Source of the DNA: Bacilli bacterium | Lineage (GTDB): Bacteria > Bacillota_I > Bacilli_A > RF39 > UBA660 | Length of the DNA stretch: 64,000 nucleotides | Direction of reading: 5' to 3' | Assembly: GCA_017409785.1 (NCBI GenBank) | Contig: JAFQSD010000001.1 | Location: 186,001 to 250,000 of the forward strand | In this document: positions 7,575 to 16,773 of the stretch, one piece after another | Layout: every line of letters begins with the position of its first letter | How positions within the stretch are numbered: the first letter of the stretch is position 1 | Made by a program: the position numbers and the translations under genes | The notes under the pieces: generated by a model | The model's database searches: none | What the model was told of the DNA's origin: nothing | What the model saw: only the letters and a program-made list of their open reading frames with translations

Positions 7575-10124
7575 ATGAAAAGAAAAATAATAACAAGTTT
7601 ATCAGTCATACTAGTCGTACTAGGAATGATAATAGTTAAAGAACCAAATCTAACCCTAACAAAATTAATAATAGATAAAGTAGACGTTAAAACAGCCAAT
7701 GTTTTAACAACTGGTGAATATATATCACCTGACGGTAAGAAACTTGTAATAAATGAAGATGCAACAGCAACCTATCAAGGAGCCTATTCATTAACTGTCA
7801 CTCAAGCAGACACTGGTCACAGTATCACTGGTAGTGTTGGGACAAATAATATAGCTGTAACATTTTATCAATTAAGTGAATCATGCTATGTTTCAAATAC
7901 CATGATTTCATATACACATAATGGAGTAACAGAATACTTAGATGATTATACAGTATTTACAAACTCAACTTCATCTCAAGAAGAAGGAAATATTGAGGTA
8001 TGGACAAATGGCGTAAAAAAAGCCGGTTATAAAACATTCCAAGCAGCAGTAGACGCGGCTGATGAAAATTCAATAATCAAAATAACTTCCAATATGACAA
8101 TTACATCTGGTGCATATATTAATAAAAATATAACTATCGATGGATTAAACAATACTCTTGATAAGTCATCTTGGACAAATCCATTATTCGTTGTAGAAAA
8201 AGAAAAAACAGTAAGTATAAAAAACATAATAATAGACGGTGGATCAACTGGATTTAAAGTGGATTATGATGCCGTAACCTTTAAAAACTTCAAAATCCCA
8301 CTTGTAAGTGGCTCTGCCGCCAATGATATAAAACAAAATACTGCAGCCATTCTATCAAAAGGAGACCTAACGGTAAATAATACTGCAATAAACAATGTTT
8401 ATACTGCCTCTAAAGGAAGTGCTATTCATACAGCAGCTGGAAACCTATCAATTAATAATAGTTCCTTTACGCATAATAGAGCATCTTCTGGTGGAGCAGT
8501 AGCAGTAGGAGCCAATCTACAAAGTGGTGAAACTACATATCCAGTAGATAATCTATATATTACCAATAGTACATTTTCAGAAAATTATTCTTCAAACGGT
8601 GGAGGATTATATGTATATAATCTAACTAATTTTAGTATAGAAAATAGTAAATTTTTAAATAATACAGTTAATGATGGTTATGGTGGAGCGTTTATGATTC
8701 AAAAGCAATCAACTGTTGCTGAAAAAAGAAACATGCCATACGTCCAAGGAAGAATCAATAACTCAATTTTTGATGGTAATTGGGTAGGAAACGATGGTGC
8801 AGCCATCCAAAATTATGATGCTGAAATTTCAACAACCAACACAATTTTTTCAAATAATGTTGGTGTTCATCCTACAAGTAGTGTAGCAACTTTTTCTCAA
8901 CAAGTAGATCGTGCTACATGGGCTACGGAATACATGTCCAACTGTCAATTTATAGCTAATGTGGGCGACGTAAGTGGCCTTGCAGATCATGGTGGCCACA
9001 TGTATTTTACAGTTGAAGATACAACATTCACTAAAAATAATGGTTCACAAACTTGCTATTTCTTAACATCAGTTATACATTTTAAGCGTTGTAGTTTTAC
9101 AAATGAAAATGTTCAAACTGCCGTAGTAATGGGTGCTGGTTACTCAATAGCATCAGAATTTACTGGAACTGCCTATAGTGGACCAACTCTAATCGTAGAG
9201 GATACAACGTTTGAAAATAATAGTGCAGTTGACATATTTATAAAACAAAGAAATTATGATACAAAATATAATTACTTAGAATACTCAATGGAAGTTAGAG
9301 GAAATGTAGCTGCAAACGTAGAAATGTGGGATTCAAGTAATCTTACAGTATCCGGAAACCTAACAGGAGATATTGCAACAGACGCTAAAACGACAACAGA
9401 TGATATTACCATAAACGAAGGTGGAGCAATAACAGGAGAAATTATAACAACTTCTTCTGATGCAGTAAGAGTTATATTAAGATATCCATCAGATAGTAAT
9501 CTATTTGGATACACTCAAAAAATACTATACTTAGAAAATGGTAAGACATATACACCAGCAGAAATATTTGAATTATCTCCAGTAACAAATGATGGAAAAA
9601 CTCAAAAAATATATACTGATCAAGCCTTAACATCAGAATGGAACTATACTCCAACAGCCAATATAACAGTATATGTAGCATGGGAAGAACATACCCATAC
9701 ATATGATAAAAAATTAGGTGCTGTAAATAATATCATTGGATATCAATGTGAATGCGGTCAAATAGATGAGACAAGAATACTCGGACTAAGAATCCCACCC
9801 AATACAACATATGATGGTAAAAAGAAAGCAGCAATTATTGATAATAGTTTAAATGTTTCATCATCTGATTATAAACTAGAATATTTTGTTAGTGACCAAA
9901 AAGGAGGATGGACAGAACTTTCTACAGAACCAATCTCACTTGGATACTATAAAGCAAAATTAACATATAATGGGTTATCATCAGAAATAACCTTTAGTAT
10001 TGTTGAAAAAAATGAAAATCCAAATACAGATAGTAATATAGTATTATTAATAGAGATTATAATACTTGGCATCGTATGTTTATTAAGTATTAAGTTAATC
10101 TCAAAAAAATTCAAAAACATATAA
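7575..10124 (+). CDS. Surface protein 2: beta-helix repeats, InlB-like repeat, NPxT-type C-terminal anchor
   Basis: An 849-residue paralog of the preceding protein with the same module order: signal/anchor segment, N-terminal module (VLTTGEYISPDG), beta-helix region with repeats such as SSFTHNRASSGGAVAVG and STFSENYSSNGGGLYV, InlB-like repeat, HTH (706-708) with CECG (from 725), MBG-like module, and the tail NPNTDS (from 815) plus membrane segment and basic end. The ATG at 7575 follows TAGGAG by 8 bases. An in-frame ATG at 7536 lies inside the promoter and is rejected. It has its own promoter and terminator, so it can be expressed separately from its neighbours. Confidence 0.8.
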   Translation: MKRKIITSLSVILVVLGMIIVKEPNLTLTKLIIDKVDVKTANVLTTGEYISPDGKKLVINEDATATYQGAYSLTVTQADTGHSITGSVGTNNIAVTFYQLSESCYVSNTMISYTHNGVTEYLDDYTVFTNSTSSQEEGNIEVWTNGVKKAGYKTFQAAVDAADENSIIKITSNMTITSGAYINKNITIDGLNNTLDKSSWTNPLFVVEKEKTVSIKNIIIDGGSTGFKVDYDAVTFKNFKIPLVSGSAANDIKQNTAAILSKGDLTVNNTAINNVYTASKGSAIHTAAGNLSINNSSFTHNRASSGGAVAVGANLQSGETTYPVDNLYITNSTFSENYSSNGGGLYVYNLTNFSIENSKFLNNTVNDGYGGAFMIQKQSTVAEKRNMPYVQGRINNSIFDGNWVGNDGAAIQNYDAEISTTNTIFSNNVGVHPTSSVATFSQQVDRATWATEYMSNCQFIANVGDVSGLADHGGHMYFTVEDTTFTKNNGSQTCYFLTSVIHFKRCSFTNENVQTAVVMGAGYSIASEFTGTAYSGPTLIVEDTTFENNSAVDIFIKQRNYDTKYNYLEYSMEVRGNVAANVEMWDSSNLTVSGNLTGDIATDAKTTTDDITINEGGAITGEIITTSSDAVRVILRYPSDSNLFGYTQKILYLENGKTYTPAEIFELSPVTNDGKTQKIYTDQALTSEWNYTPTANITVYVAWEEHTHTYDKKLGAVNNIIGYQCECGQIDETRILGLRIPPNTTYDGKKKAAIIDNSLNVSSSDYKLEYFVSDQKGGWTELSTEPISLGYYKAKLTYNGLSSEITFSIVEKNENPNTDSNIVLLIEIIILGIVCLLSIKLISKKFKNI

Positions 10125-10153
10125 AAAGTAGGAGTAAAGTCCTACTTTTTTTT
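10124..10153 (+). terminator. Terminator of surface protein gene 2
   Basis: AAAAGTAGGA and TCCTACTTTT form the same stem, with a GTAAAG loop and long T tract, as after paralog 1. Confidence 0.9.
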
Positions 10154-10224
10154 CATTGTACTACTTGAATCTATATAAGTCAGATGCTAAAATTAAATAG
10201 TAAAGTAGTAGGATGGTGATGAAT
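10125..10224 (+). repeat. Intergenic repeat unit, copy 2
   Basis: Second copy of the spacer at 7478-7574, differing by a handful of substitutions and a few bases of length. Terminator stem, -35, spacer, -10 and the AAATTAAATAGTAA stretch are retained. Confidence 0.85.
10165..10193 (+). promoter_or_regulatory. Promoter of surface protein gene 3
   Basis: TTGAAT (10165-10170), a 17-base spacer, and TGC-TAAAAT (10188-10193), matching the promoter of paralog 2 base for base in the key elements. Confidence 0.8.
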
Positions 10225-12813
10225 ATGAAAAACATTAAAAATATTTTAATGATATCATTAATGTTATTTGTTTCAATATTTATAACTGGCACCATAATTT
10301 GTACAAGATATAATATTACTCCAGTAATTATTCAAATATATAATCAAGAAAAACTTACCGGAAGTACACTAGTAACGGGAACATATCTATCAACAGATGG
10401 TCATAAAATAGTAAAAGATATAAATGGTACATTAACATATAATGATACTTATACTTTAACAGCAAAAACTAATGTTAAAGGTTCAACTATAACAGGAAAA
10501 GTTGGAACTGATTCTAAATCAGTAACATTCTATCAACTAAATTCATCAACTTTTTATGGAAAGGGTACACTTCAGTACACTCATAATAATCAAACAGAAT
10601 ATATGTGTTATTACACTGTATTTAAAGCAGAAACAACTCCAACTCCAGTAGAAGATGGATTAGCAGAATTATGGAGAAATGATGTAAAAATAAATACTTA
10701 TGCAACACTCCAAGATGCAGTAGATGCTGCCTCAATAAATGATACTGTAAAAATAACAAAAGACTATTCGGCAACAGCTGGAGTTTATATTAACAAGAAT
10801 ATAACTTTAGATGGTAATAACCATACCATCGATAGAAGAAATCTATTATATGCATTTTTATTAGTAGAAAAAGATGTAACACTTAATTTAAAAAATATTA
10901 CTATTGATGGAGGTGCAACCGGTTTTGAAGTTGACCATTCTAATATAAATAATAATAGTTATAATATCCCAATTAAAAATGGAACTGCAACTACAGATCC
11001 AAAATTAAGTCATGCAGCAGTTATTTCAAAAGGAAATCTAGTGGCTGACAATATCCAAGTAAATAATAATTATGTAAATGGTCATGGAGCAGGTCTTCAA
11101 ATTGCAGCTGGTTCAGCCACATTTACTAATTCTAAATTTATTCATAATAGAGGAAATAATGGTGCAGCTTTCTACGTATATAGTACTTTTGAACAAGATA
11201 AAAAAGAATATCCTATAAAAAATCTATCATTTGACAATTGTATATTTACAAATAACTATGCAACATCTGGCGCTGGAGTATGTGCTTCAAACATTGAATC
11301 AATGTCTTTTAAGAATTGTACATTTACTTCTAATTATGCCAACAATGGATATGGTGGAGGAATAGCTGTTGCAAGAAATACAATAAAAGTAGATGGTGTA
11401 CAATATAATTCTCAAGGCCATGCCTTGGGATTAGACTATACTCAAGCTACAATAGATAATTGCTTATTTGAAAATAATATGGCAGGAAGAGACGGCTTTG
11501 CCGTTCAAAACTGCGAAGCAGAATTTACTATAACTAATACAACTTTTAGAGGAAATATAGGAATAAACTCATCAAGTAGTAGTGGAACTTTTGCTTGTCA
11601 TGTATTTAGATATAATTCGTGGGCTACTCAAATAATAAAGAATTGTATATTTGAAGAAAATCAAGGTAAAGTTTCTTGCCTAGGTGAATACGGAAGTAAA
11701 ATATTTGTTGGTCTATATAACAACTCATTCATTAGAAATAAAGGAGAATCAGCTATTCTATATTGGACAGCTAATACTGATATAAAAGATTGCACTTTTA
11801 TTGATGATCAATCAACTGATTATGTCATTGGCGTATCAATTGAATCATCAAGTGATTACTACGAAGGTGATGGAAATACAGGACCAAACGTAAACTTATC
11901 AAATACCAGTTTTACAGGTTCAACATCATCAGAAGATATATCTGTTGAGACAGCATATGATGATGAAACAATTCCAAAAGTAAATGTAACCCTAACCGGT
12001 AATACCAATGCTAACGTAAGTTTATCAGATGATAATTCTCTAACCATCGAAGGCGTTCATCAAGGAAATGTTACAACTGATTCAACTACCTCAACCTCAA
12101 ATGTAACAGTTAAAGAAACAGCTACATTAATAGGAGAGGTAATAAAAAGCAATATAGTAGTAAATTATCATGAACACTCAAGCGATACTGACTATAAAAA
12201 TAAATCATTCTATATAGAACCAGATACAAAAGTAACACCAGAATATATTCAAAATCTTCTAAATATTGAAGAAGAAGGGTATATACTAAAAATCTATACA
12301 GATGAAGCCCTAACAAAAGAGTGGGATTATACTTCAAAAGATAATTTAACTTTATATACTAACTGGGTTGGACACACACATACAAAACAAACTAATTTAA
12401 CAGTATTACAATCAGGAATCTATTATAGTTGTGAATGTGGATATCAATATGAAGGAATAAATATGCTTCCTCCAACAAAAATAATTTATGATGGAAATCC
12501 AAAAGAGATATCAATTACAAATACTCTTAATATCAAAGAAACTGATTACAAAGTAACATATAAAGTTAAAAAGAATGATGATTCATGGATATCTATTACT
12601 GGTTCTCCAATAGAACCAGGCGAATACAAAGCAGAATTAACCTATAATGGTTTAACTGCTGAATTAAAGTATAAAATATATAATCAAATAGAAAATCCAG
12701 TAACATCATCAAATAATATAGAACTTGTATTTACAATGATTATTCTATTATTATCATTCACTATAATATATATAACACAAAAGAATAATAACAAAATAAA
12801 AGTAGGAAATTAA
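10225..12813 (+). CDS. Surface protein 3: beta-helix repeats, InlB-like repeat, NPxT-type C-terminal anchor
   Basis: An 862-residue third paralog. It has an N-terminal hydrophobic segment, the module beginning LVTGTYLSTDG, beta-helix repeats such as SKFIHNRGNNGAAFYV and CTFTSNYANNGYGGGI, an InlB-like repeat, HTH (717-719) and CECG (from 736), an MBG-like module, and the tail NPVTSS (from 824) followed by a membrane segment and basic residues. Start codons at 10213, 10219 and 10225 are all in frame. I chose 10225 because it lines up with the start of paralog 2. The gene converges on the reverse-strand DUF192-like gene and shares a terminator with it. Confidence 0.8.
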   Translation: MKNIKNILMISLMLFVSIFITGTIICTRYNITPVIIQIYNQEKLTGSTLVTGTYLSTDGHKIVKDINGTLTYNDTYTLTAKTNVKGSTITGKVGTDSKSVTFYQLNSSTFYGKGTLQYTHNNQTEYMCYYTVFKAETTPTPVEDGLAELWRNDVKINTYATLQDAVDAASINDTVKITKDYSATAGVYINKNITLDGNNHTIDRRNLLYAFLLVEKDVTLNLKNITIDGGATGFEVDHSNINNNSYNIPIKNGTATTDPKLSHAAVISKGNLVADNIQVNNNYVNGHGAGLQIAAGSATFTNSKFIHNRGNNGAAFYVYSTFEQDKKEYPIKNLSFDNCIFTNNYATSGAGVCASNIESMSFKNCTFTSNYANNGYGGGIAVARNTIKVDGVQYNSQGHALGLDYTQATIDNCLFENNMAGRDGFAVQNCEAEFTITNTTFRGNIGINSSSSSGTFACHVFRYNSWATQIIKNCIFEENQGKVSCLGEYGSKIFVGLYNNSFIRNKGESAILYWTANTDIKDCTFIDDQSTDYVIGVSIESSSDYYEGDGNTGPNVNLSNTSFTGSTSSEDISVETAYDDETIPKVNVTLTGNTNANVSLSDDNSLTIEGVHQGNVTTDSTTSTSNVTVKETATLIGEVIKSNIVVNYHEHSSDTDYKNKSFYIEPDTKVTPEYIQNLLNIEEEGYILKIYTDEALTKEWDYTSKDNLTLYTNWVGHTHTKQTNLTVLQSGIYYSCECGYQYEGINMLPPTKIIYDGNPKEISITNTLNIKETDYKVTYKVKKNDDSWISITGSPIEPGEYKAELTYNGLTAELKYKIYNQIENPVTSSNNIELVFTMIILLLSFTIIYITQKNNNKIKVGN

Positions 12814-12824
12814 TTCCTACTTTT
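12798..12824. terminator. Bidirectional terminator
   Basis: AAAAGTAGGAA (12798-12808) pairs with TTCCTACTTTT (12814-12824). A-rich and T-rich flanks let it serve both the surface gene and the convergent reverse-strand gene, and it overlaps both coding ends. Confidence 0.85.
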
Positions 12825-13212
12825 TCTTATCTTTTTTACTATTCTTTTTCTTCATTTCAAGTTCCTTACGTCTTAATTCATCTTCCTTTTCAATAACTAA
12901 GTCTAACTTATCTCCGATTTTTAAATCTTTAACAGTTTCTCTAGGAACAAAATAAGTATTACAAACATCTTTCTTTCTACGAACTTTCTTTTCTGTTCCC
13001 AGATTCTCAATTAAATATAAAATCTTTTCATCTTTATCAGTAAGTATAACATCTATTCTTTCAAATAAGAAATTAGTATTACTAGATCTTTTATTAGGAA
13101 ACCTAACACCATATTCTAAAGGTCCAAGTACAAACTTAAGTCCTTTTAGTCTTTCCCAAAAAGTATTTGCTTCAACTAATTTAACTTTTCTATTTTTAAC
13201 TTTTATATACAT
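12817..13212 (-). CDS. DUF192-like protein
   Basis: A 131-residue protein whose core (FWERLKGLKFV, IDVILTDKDEKIL, IGDKL) resembles the DUF192 family in order: an R..GL opening, a central D-containing strand, and a closing (I)GD(K)L segment. The function of the family is not well established. The usual N-terminal signal peptide is absent and the C-terminus is a long Lys/Glu tail. The ATG at 13212 follows a GGTGAT ribosome site. An upstream ATG in frame would add a hydrophobic, promoter-overlapping stretch and is not favoured. It shares the intergenic promoter region with yebC, divergently. Confidence 0.6.
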   Translation of the reverse strand: MYIKVKNRKVKLVEANTFWERLKGLKFVLGPLEYGVRFPNKRSSNTNFLFERIDVILTDKDEKILYLIENLGTEKKVRRKKDVCNTYFVPRETVKDLKIGDKLDLVIEKEDELRRKELEMKKKNSKKDKKK

Positions 13213-13234
13213 AAAATCACCACTTACAAAATAT

Positions 13235-13243
13235 ATTATAGCA
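13235..13243 (-). promoter_or_regulatory. Extended -10 promoter of the DUF192-like gene
   Basis: On the reverse strand TGC-TATAAT is an extended -10 some 20 bases upstream of the GGTGAT ribosome site. Confidence 0.6.
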
Positions 13244-13271
13244 TAAATTTCTTTTATAATTATTAAAAGTA

Positions 13272-13280
13272 TGATATTAT
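13272..13280 (+). promoter_or_regulatory. Extended -10 promoter of yebC
   Basis: TGA-TATTAT (TATTAT at 13275-13280) lies just upstream of AGAGGAGGT. No strong -35 is seen. Confidence 0.5.
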
Positions 13281-13304
13281 AGAGAAGAAAAGAGGAGGTA
13301 TAAT

Positions 13305-14027
13305 ATGAGTGGACATTCAAAATGGGCTACAATTCACAGAAAAAAAGGTTTATTAGATGCAGCACGTGGTAAGGTTTTCCAAAAACTTGCTAAAGAAATT
13401 ATGGTTGCTGCTAAAGGTGGAAGTCCTGATCCACAAACAAATGCCGCATTAAGATTAGCTGTTGATAAGGCAAAAGCACAAAATATGCCAAAAGACAACA
13501 TTCAAAAGGCAATTGAAAAAGCTACAGGAACAACTGAAGGAGCAAATTATGAAAACGTTCGCTATGAAGGTTATGGACCGAATGGTGTAGCTTTCATGGT
13601 AGATTGCTTAACAGATAATAGAAATAGAACTGCTTCACAAGTAAGAAGTTCATTTACAAAAGCAGGAGGTAACTTAGGAACTGATGGTTCAGTAAGTTAC
13701 ATGTTTGAACGTCGTGGTTCAATCGTTATTCCTGGAGAATATGATGAAGAAGAAATGATGATGACTGCATTAGATGCTGGAGCATTAGATTTTGAACCAG
13801 TAGACAATACATACATCATTACTACTGCGCAAGATACATTCACTGCAGTAAAAGAAGCATTAGAAAATGCTAATGTTAAAGAATTCTTAGAATGTGAATT
13901 AACATATATTCCAAATATGGAAGTAGAACTAGATGAAGAAGCTAGTGAAAAAGTACATAATTTAGTTGATACACTTGAAGATTTAGATGATGTACAAGAT
14001 GTTTACTACAACTTAAAAGAAGACTAA
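13305..14027 (+). CDS. yebC: YebC/PmpR family protein
   Basis: The 240-residue product starts with the family signature SGHSKWATIHRKKG and keeps the three-domain layout and usual length. Family members have been described both as DNA-binding regulators and, more recently, as translation factors that relieve ribosome stalling; which applies here cannot be told from sequence. A strong AGAGGAGGT ribosome site precedes the ATG. The next gene, a small membrane protein, follows after 10 bases and is probably cotranscribed. Confidence 0.93.
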   Translation: MSGHSKWATIHRKKGLLDAARGKVFQKLAKEIMVAAKGGSPDPQTNAALRLAVDKAKAQNMPKDNIQKAIEKATGTTEGANYENVRYEGYGPNGVAFMVDCLTDNRNRTASQVRSSFTKAGGNLGTDGSVSYMFERRGSIVIPGEYDEEEMMMTALDAGALDFEPVDNTYIITTAQDTFTAVKEALENANVKEFLECELTYIPNMEVELDEEASEKVHNLVDTLEDLDDVQDVYYNLKED

Positions 14028-14037
14028 GAGGTATCAA

Positions 14038-14571
14038 ATGTCTGATTTAAGAAAGATTAATAATGAATTAAAAGCATTTATTAACGAAGCAAACTTTATT
14101 TCAAATAAATGTCGTAATAAATTATTAAAGATACTTGGAGAAACATTTTCAGTAGACTTACCTTTAGAAAATTTTGCATCTATTGATGCAGTTCTAACAG
14201 AAGAAGGTAATATAGTGATGAGAGGGGATGAATATAAATCATCTGCTCCATGTAAAAACATTAATGAACTAGAAGAAAAATATAATATTTTTAAAGATAA
14301 AGCAGAAGTACTTTTAAAAAAGAAAGAAGTAAACTACTATACCAAGAATAATATAAATAATACCTTAAATATCTTCATAGTTATAGTATTATCAATTGTT
14401 TATGCAGTAGTTTTAGTATTAACAATAAAAGCAGTTTTTTCTTTAAATTTATTTACTGCAAGTATTCTATGTGCCATAATGTCGTCTAGTTTATTACCAA
14501 GTATAAAGAGTCGATTTGAACAAGCTAAGAATTTTCTAAAGAGAAAGTTTAATAACAAAAAGAAAAAATAA
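14038..14571 (+). CDS. Small membrane protein of unknown function, 177 aa
   Basis: Not recognised. The first hundred residues look soluble and helical, followed by two hydrophobic segments (about 113-136 and 139-158) and a basic tail ending in a Lys run. This suggests a soluble N-terminal domain tethered by a hairpin of two membrane helices. A GAGG ribosome site precedes the ATG. It is in the yebC transcript and ends at a strong terminator. Confidence 0.7.
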   Translation: MSDLRKINNELKAFINEANFISNKCRNKLLKILGETFSVDLPLENFASIDAVLTEEGNIVMRGDEYKSSAPCKNINELEEKYNIFKDKAEVLLKKKEVNYYTKNNINNTLNIFIVIVLSIVYAVVLVLTIKAVFSLNLFTASILCAIMSSSLLPSIKSRFEQAKNFLKRKFNNKKKK

Positions 14572-14603
14572 AAATCATAACATTTCGTTATGATTTTTTT
14601 TAT
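14571..14603. terminator. Terminator between convergent genes
   Basis: AAAATCATAAC (14571-14581) pairs with GTTATGATTTT (14587-14597), loop ATTTC, followed by T residues. The A-rich left side would also help terminate the reverse-strand TPM gene. Confidence 0.85.
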
Positions 14604-14606
14604 ATT

Positions 14607-15371
14607 TTAGAAACTGTGACCTCCGCCACCACCGGAAGAGCCGCCTCCGCCGCCTCCGCCACCGCCTCCGGAAGAACCTCCAGAGTCTTGTGGTGAGTAA
14701 ACTCTTCTTTGACCAGTTTTAGTAGCATTAACATCAGCCATATTGAATGAAATACCACAATTCTTTAAAATTTCTTCATTACTAGCTTTTCTAATATTTG
14801 TATTAATAAGTACTACAATAAAACTAATAAAGAACGCTGCTGTAACAGCAATTAAAGCATTACTTATATATCTCATTGGTTCAGCAATCTTACCACCTTC
14901 AAGTGTTGTAAGAATTTGACTATATGCAATACTAGCACATTTATAATAATCTTGATCAGTAGCATAAGTATAAATATTATCTGTAATTATATCAGCTTTA
15001 GAATTAGTTATATATTTATAATTTTCACCATCAGAGAATATATAAATTATTCTATTATCCATATCAATAAGAAGGATCGTACCACTTTCAGTACCAAACT
15101 TCTCATGATAATAACTATCTGCATAAGAAGAAGTATAGGTATAATTTTCAGAAATACTTTTAAAAGCAACATTTCCATACTGAGTTAAAGGAATCATTTC
15201 TTCATATAACAAAGCCATCTCATCTTCTGAAAGTAATTCAGCATCATCTTCAATAATAACTTCATATCCTGTTTCTTCATTAGTATAAGGGGAGTGAGTT
15301 AAAGCATTAACATCAAATCCTACAAATAATATTAAGAAGAATAGTAAAGTTTTAAATAACATCTGTTTCAT
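14607..15371 (-). CDS. TPM-domain exported membrane protein with glycine-rich tail (YgcG-like)
   Basis: The 254-residue protein has a signal peptide (to about residue 24), then a TPM-like domain beginning with IEDDAELLSEDE and including TILLIDMDNRIIYIF. A membrane segment near 175-195 follows, and the protein ends in a tail of almost pure Gly and Ser ending HSF. The same order is known in YgcG-family proteins; several biochemical roles have been proposed for the domain and none is assured here. I chose the ATG at 15371, 8 bases after AGGAGG, over a GTG two codons earlier. Its start overlaps the end of the upstream zinc-ribbon gene by 20 bases, so the two are translationally coupled. Confidence 0.75.
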   Translation of the reverse strand: MKQMLFKTLLFFLILFVGFDVNALTHSPYTNEETGYEVIIEDDAELLSEDEMALLYEEMIPLTQYGNVAFKSISENYTYTSSYADSYYHEKFGTESGTILLIDMDNRIIYIFSDGENYKYITNSKADIITDNIYTYATDQDYYKCASIAYSQILTTLEGGKIAEPMRYISNALIAVTAAFFISFIVVLINTNIRKASNEEILKNCGISFNMADVNATKTGQRRVYSPQDSGGSSGGGGGGGGGGSSGGGGGHSF

Positions 15372-16758
15372 TTTCACTACCTCCTCGTTTTTCTAATTGA
15401 GGCAATTTAGTAGAAACAATTAAATTATGTTCCTTAACTAAATCATAGAAAGAAAGTATTACTAATAACAATATTCCAACTGCTGCCCCATAATAATATA
15501 TATCAGCAACAAAGTTCATTACTAATACAAATATACCAAGTATAATTCCTAAAATTTGTTTAAGTGTATAACCAAAATATGATTTTTTCTTTCTATTTTT
15601 CTTTTTACTTATATTAACATCCATATAACCTTCATCATCTGAATGTGTTTCTCTTGCTTGAATACTACTAATTTGAATAAATGAAATAATTAAACTTATA
15701 ACGGCTGCTACTATAGAAACAACACAAACTACTTTTGGTGTTAAAACTAAAAACCAATTAATTAATAGGAAAAGTGGAATAGTAAGTAGTAATGAAAATC
15801 CAATATATTTCATAAAGTCAACTGGTAGATCAATTGCAACTTTTCCAGTCTGACCATTTACAATTGCATAATTAATATACTTATTTGCTTTATCTCTAAT
15901 TGCTAAGAAATAGACTGGAAACATTCCGACTTTTTTCTCAGACACTTCAAATTTAGCTTTAGGATTACTACAACCATATTTAGCAAATTTCTTTTCTTTT
16001 CTCATATGTCTAGTAGAATCTGCCTCAGCAATTGCTTTAGCATCATCTTCATAAATATGATCACTTACATCAGCAGTATCTGCATAAAAACCAGCTAAAT
16101 AATTAACATTGAAATCTTCTGCTTCAGTAGCATCATGAGGAATAGCATGACTAAATCTATCATAGAAAGTAGAAAGCATATCGTAACTAACTCCATCATA
16201 ATCAGCATCAACTCTAGCATAAATATTATAAGTATCATAATAAACATAATCACCAGAACGATGAGAATATTTTTCTCCTTTATTTGTTGTATCTCCATGA
16301 CAAGATAATTTATAAATACAATATGGCATGTAAATACCTCTGAATTTACTTAACACAATATCATCTTTCATATAGTTAGGAGCAAATAAACTTTTAGATA
16401 ACTTATTCTTATATGCTGTGATACAATCTTCTTTAGTTTTCTTAAACGGAATAATAAATTCTGGATTATTTCTTTTAATTAACTTTTCTTCAATCATCGC
16501 TTGTGAACCACAGTAACTACAGAAAGTAATTGCGGTTTCATCAAATGTCAAAAGAGTAGCACCACATTGTGAACAAGCATAACTTCTTCCTTCATAAGTT
16601 CCTTTCTCATCAGTAATTTTTTCTTTTCTCTCACTTGCTTTTTTTGCACTTATTTTTAGTTCCTTCGGATCGAATGTCGAACCACAATAGTCACAAGTAA
16701 CACTTTGTGCTTTTGCATCGAATTCTAAACCCGCAGTACAATTCGGACACTTTATCAT
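15352..16758 (-). CDS. Double zinc-ribbon membrane protein
   Basis: A 468-residue protein with two N-terminal zinc ribbons (CPNC...CDYC at about 4-27 and CSQC...CSYC at about 62-84), a soluble middle domain, and four predicted membrane helices in the last third. Proteins like this are often mis-named primosomal protein N' or helicase because of the zinc ribbon, but there are no helicase motifs. It is coupled to the downstream TPM-domain gene, and that pairing is probably functional, perhaps in the envelope. A GGTGGTGAT ribosome site precedes the ATG. Confidence 0.7.
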   Translation of the reverse strand: MIKCPNCTAGLEFDAKAQSVTCDYCGSTFDPKELKISAKKASERKEKITDEKGTYEGRSYACSQCGATLLTFDETAITFCSYCGSQAMIEEKLIKRNNPEFIIPFKKTKEDCITAYKNKLSKSLFAPNYMKDDIVLSKFRGIYMPYCIYKLSCHGDTTNKGEKYSHRSGDYVYYDTYNIYARVDADYDGVSYDMLSTFYDRFSHAIPHDATEAEDFNVNYLAGFYADTADVSDHIYEDDAKAIAEADSTRHMRKEKKFAKYGCSNPKAKFEVSEKKVGMFPVYFLAIRDKANKYINYAIVNGQTGKVAIDLPVDFMKYIGFSLLLTIPLFLLINWFLVLTPKVVCVVSIVAAVISLIISFIQISSIQARETHSDDEGYMDVNISKKKNRKKKSYFGYTLKQILGIILGIFVLVMNFVADIYYYGAAVGILLLVILSFYDLVKEHNLIVSTKLPQLEKRGGSENETDVI

Positions 16759-16773
16759 ATTATCACCACCTTA

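Noticed and set aside
9272..9702. Open frames antisense to the second surface protein
   Set aside because: They mirror the codon bias of the true gene, lack ribosome sites and have no family resemblance.
4961..12813. Chlamydial-type polymorphic outer-membrane autotransporters
   Set aside because: The F-x-x-N/GGAI repeats look similar, but the C-termini are a NPxT motif, one helix and basic residues, not a beta-barrel. The genome is Gram-positive.
14916..15188. Open frame opposite the TPM gene
   Set aside because: It lies wholly inside the reverse-strand TPM gene, lacks a ribosome site and has low-complexity Ile-rich content typical of an antisense shadow.
15352..16758. Primosomal helicase PriA annotation for the zinc-ribbon protein
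   Set aside because: Only the zinc ribbons resemble PriA. There are no helicase motifs and the last third is membrane helices.
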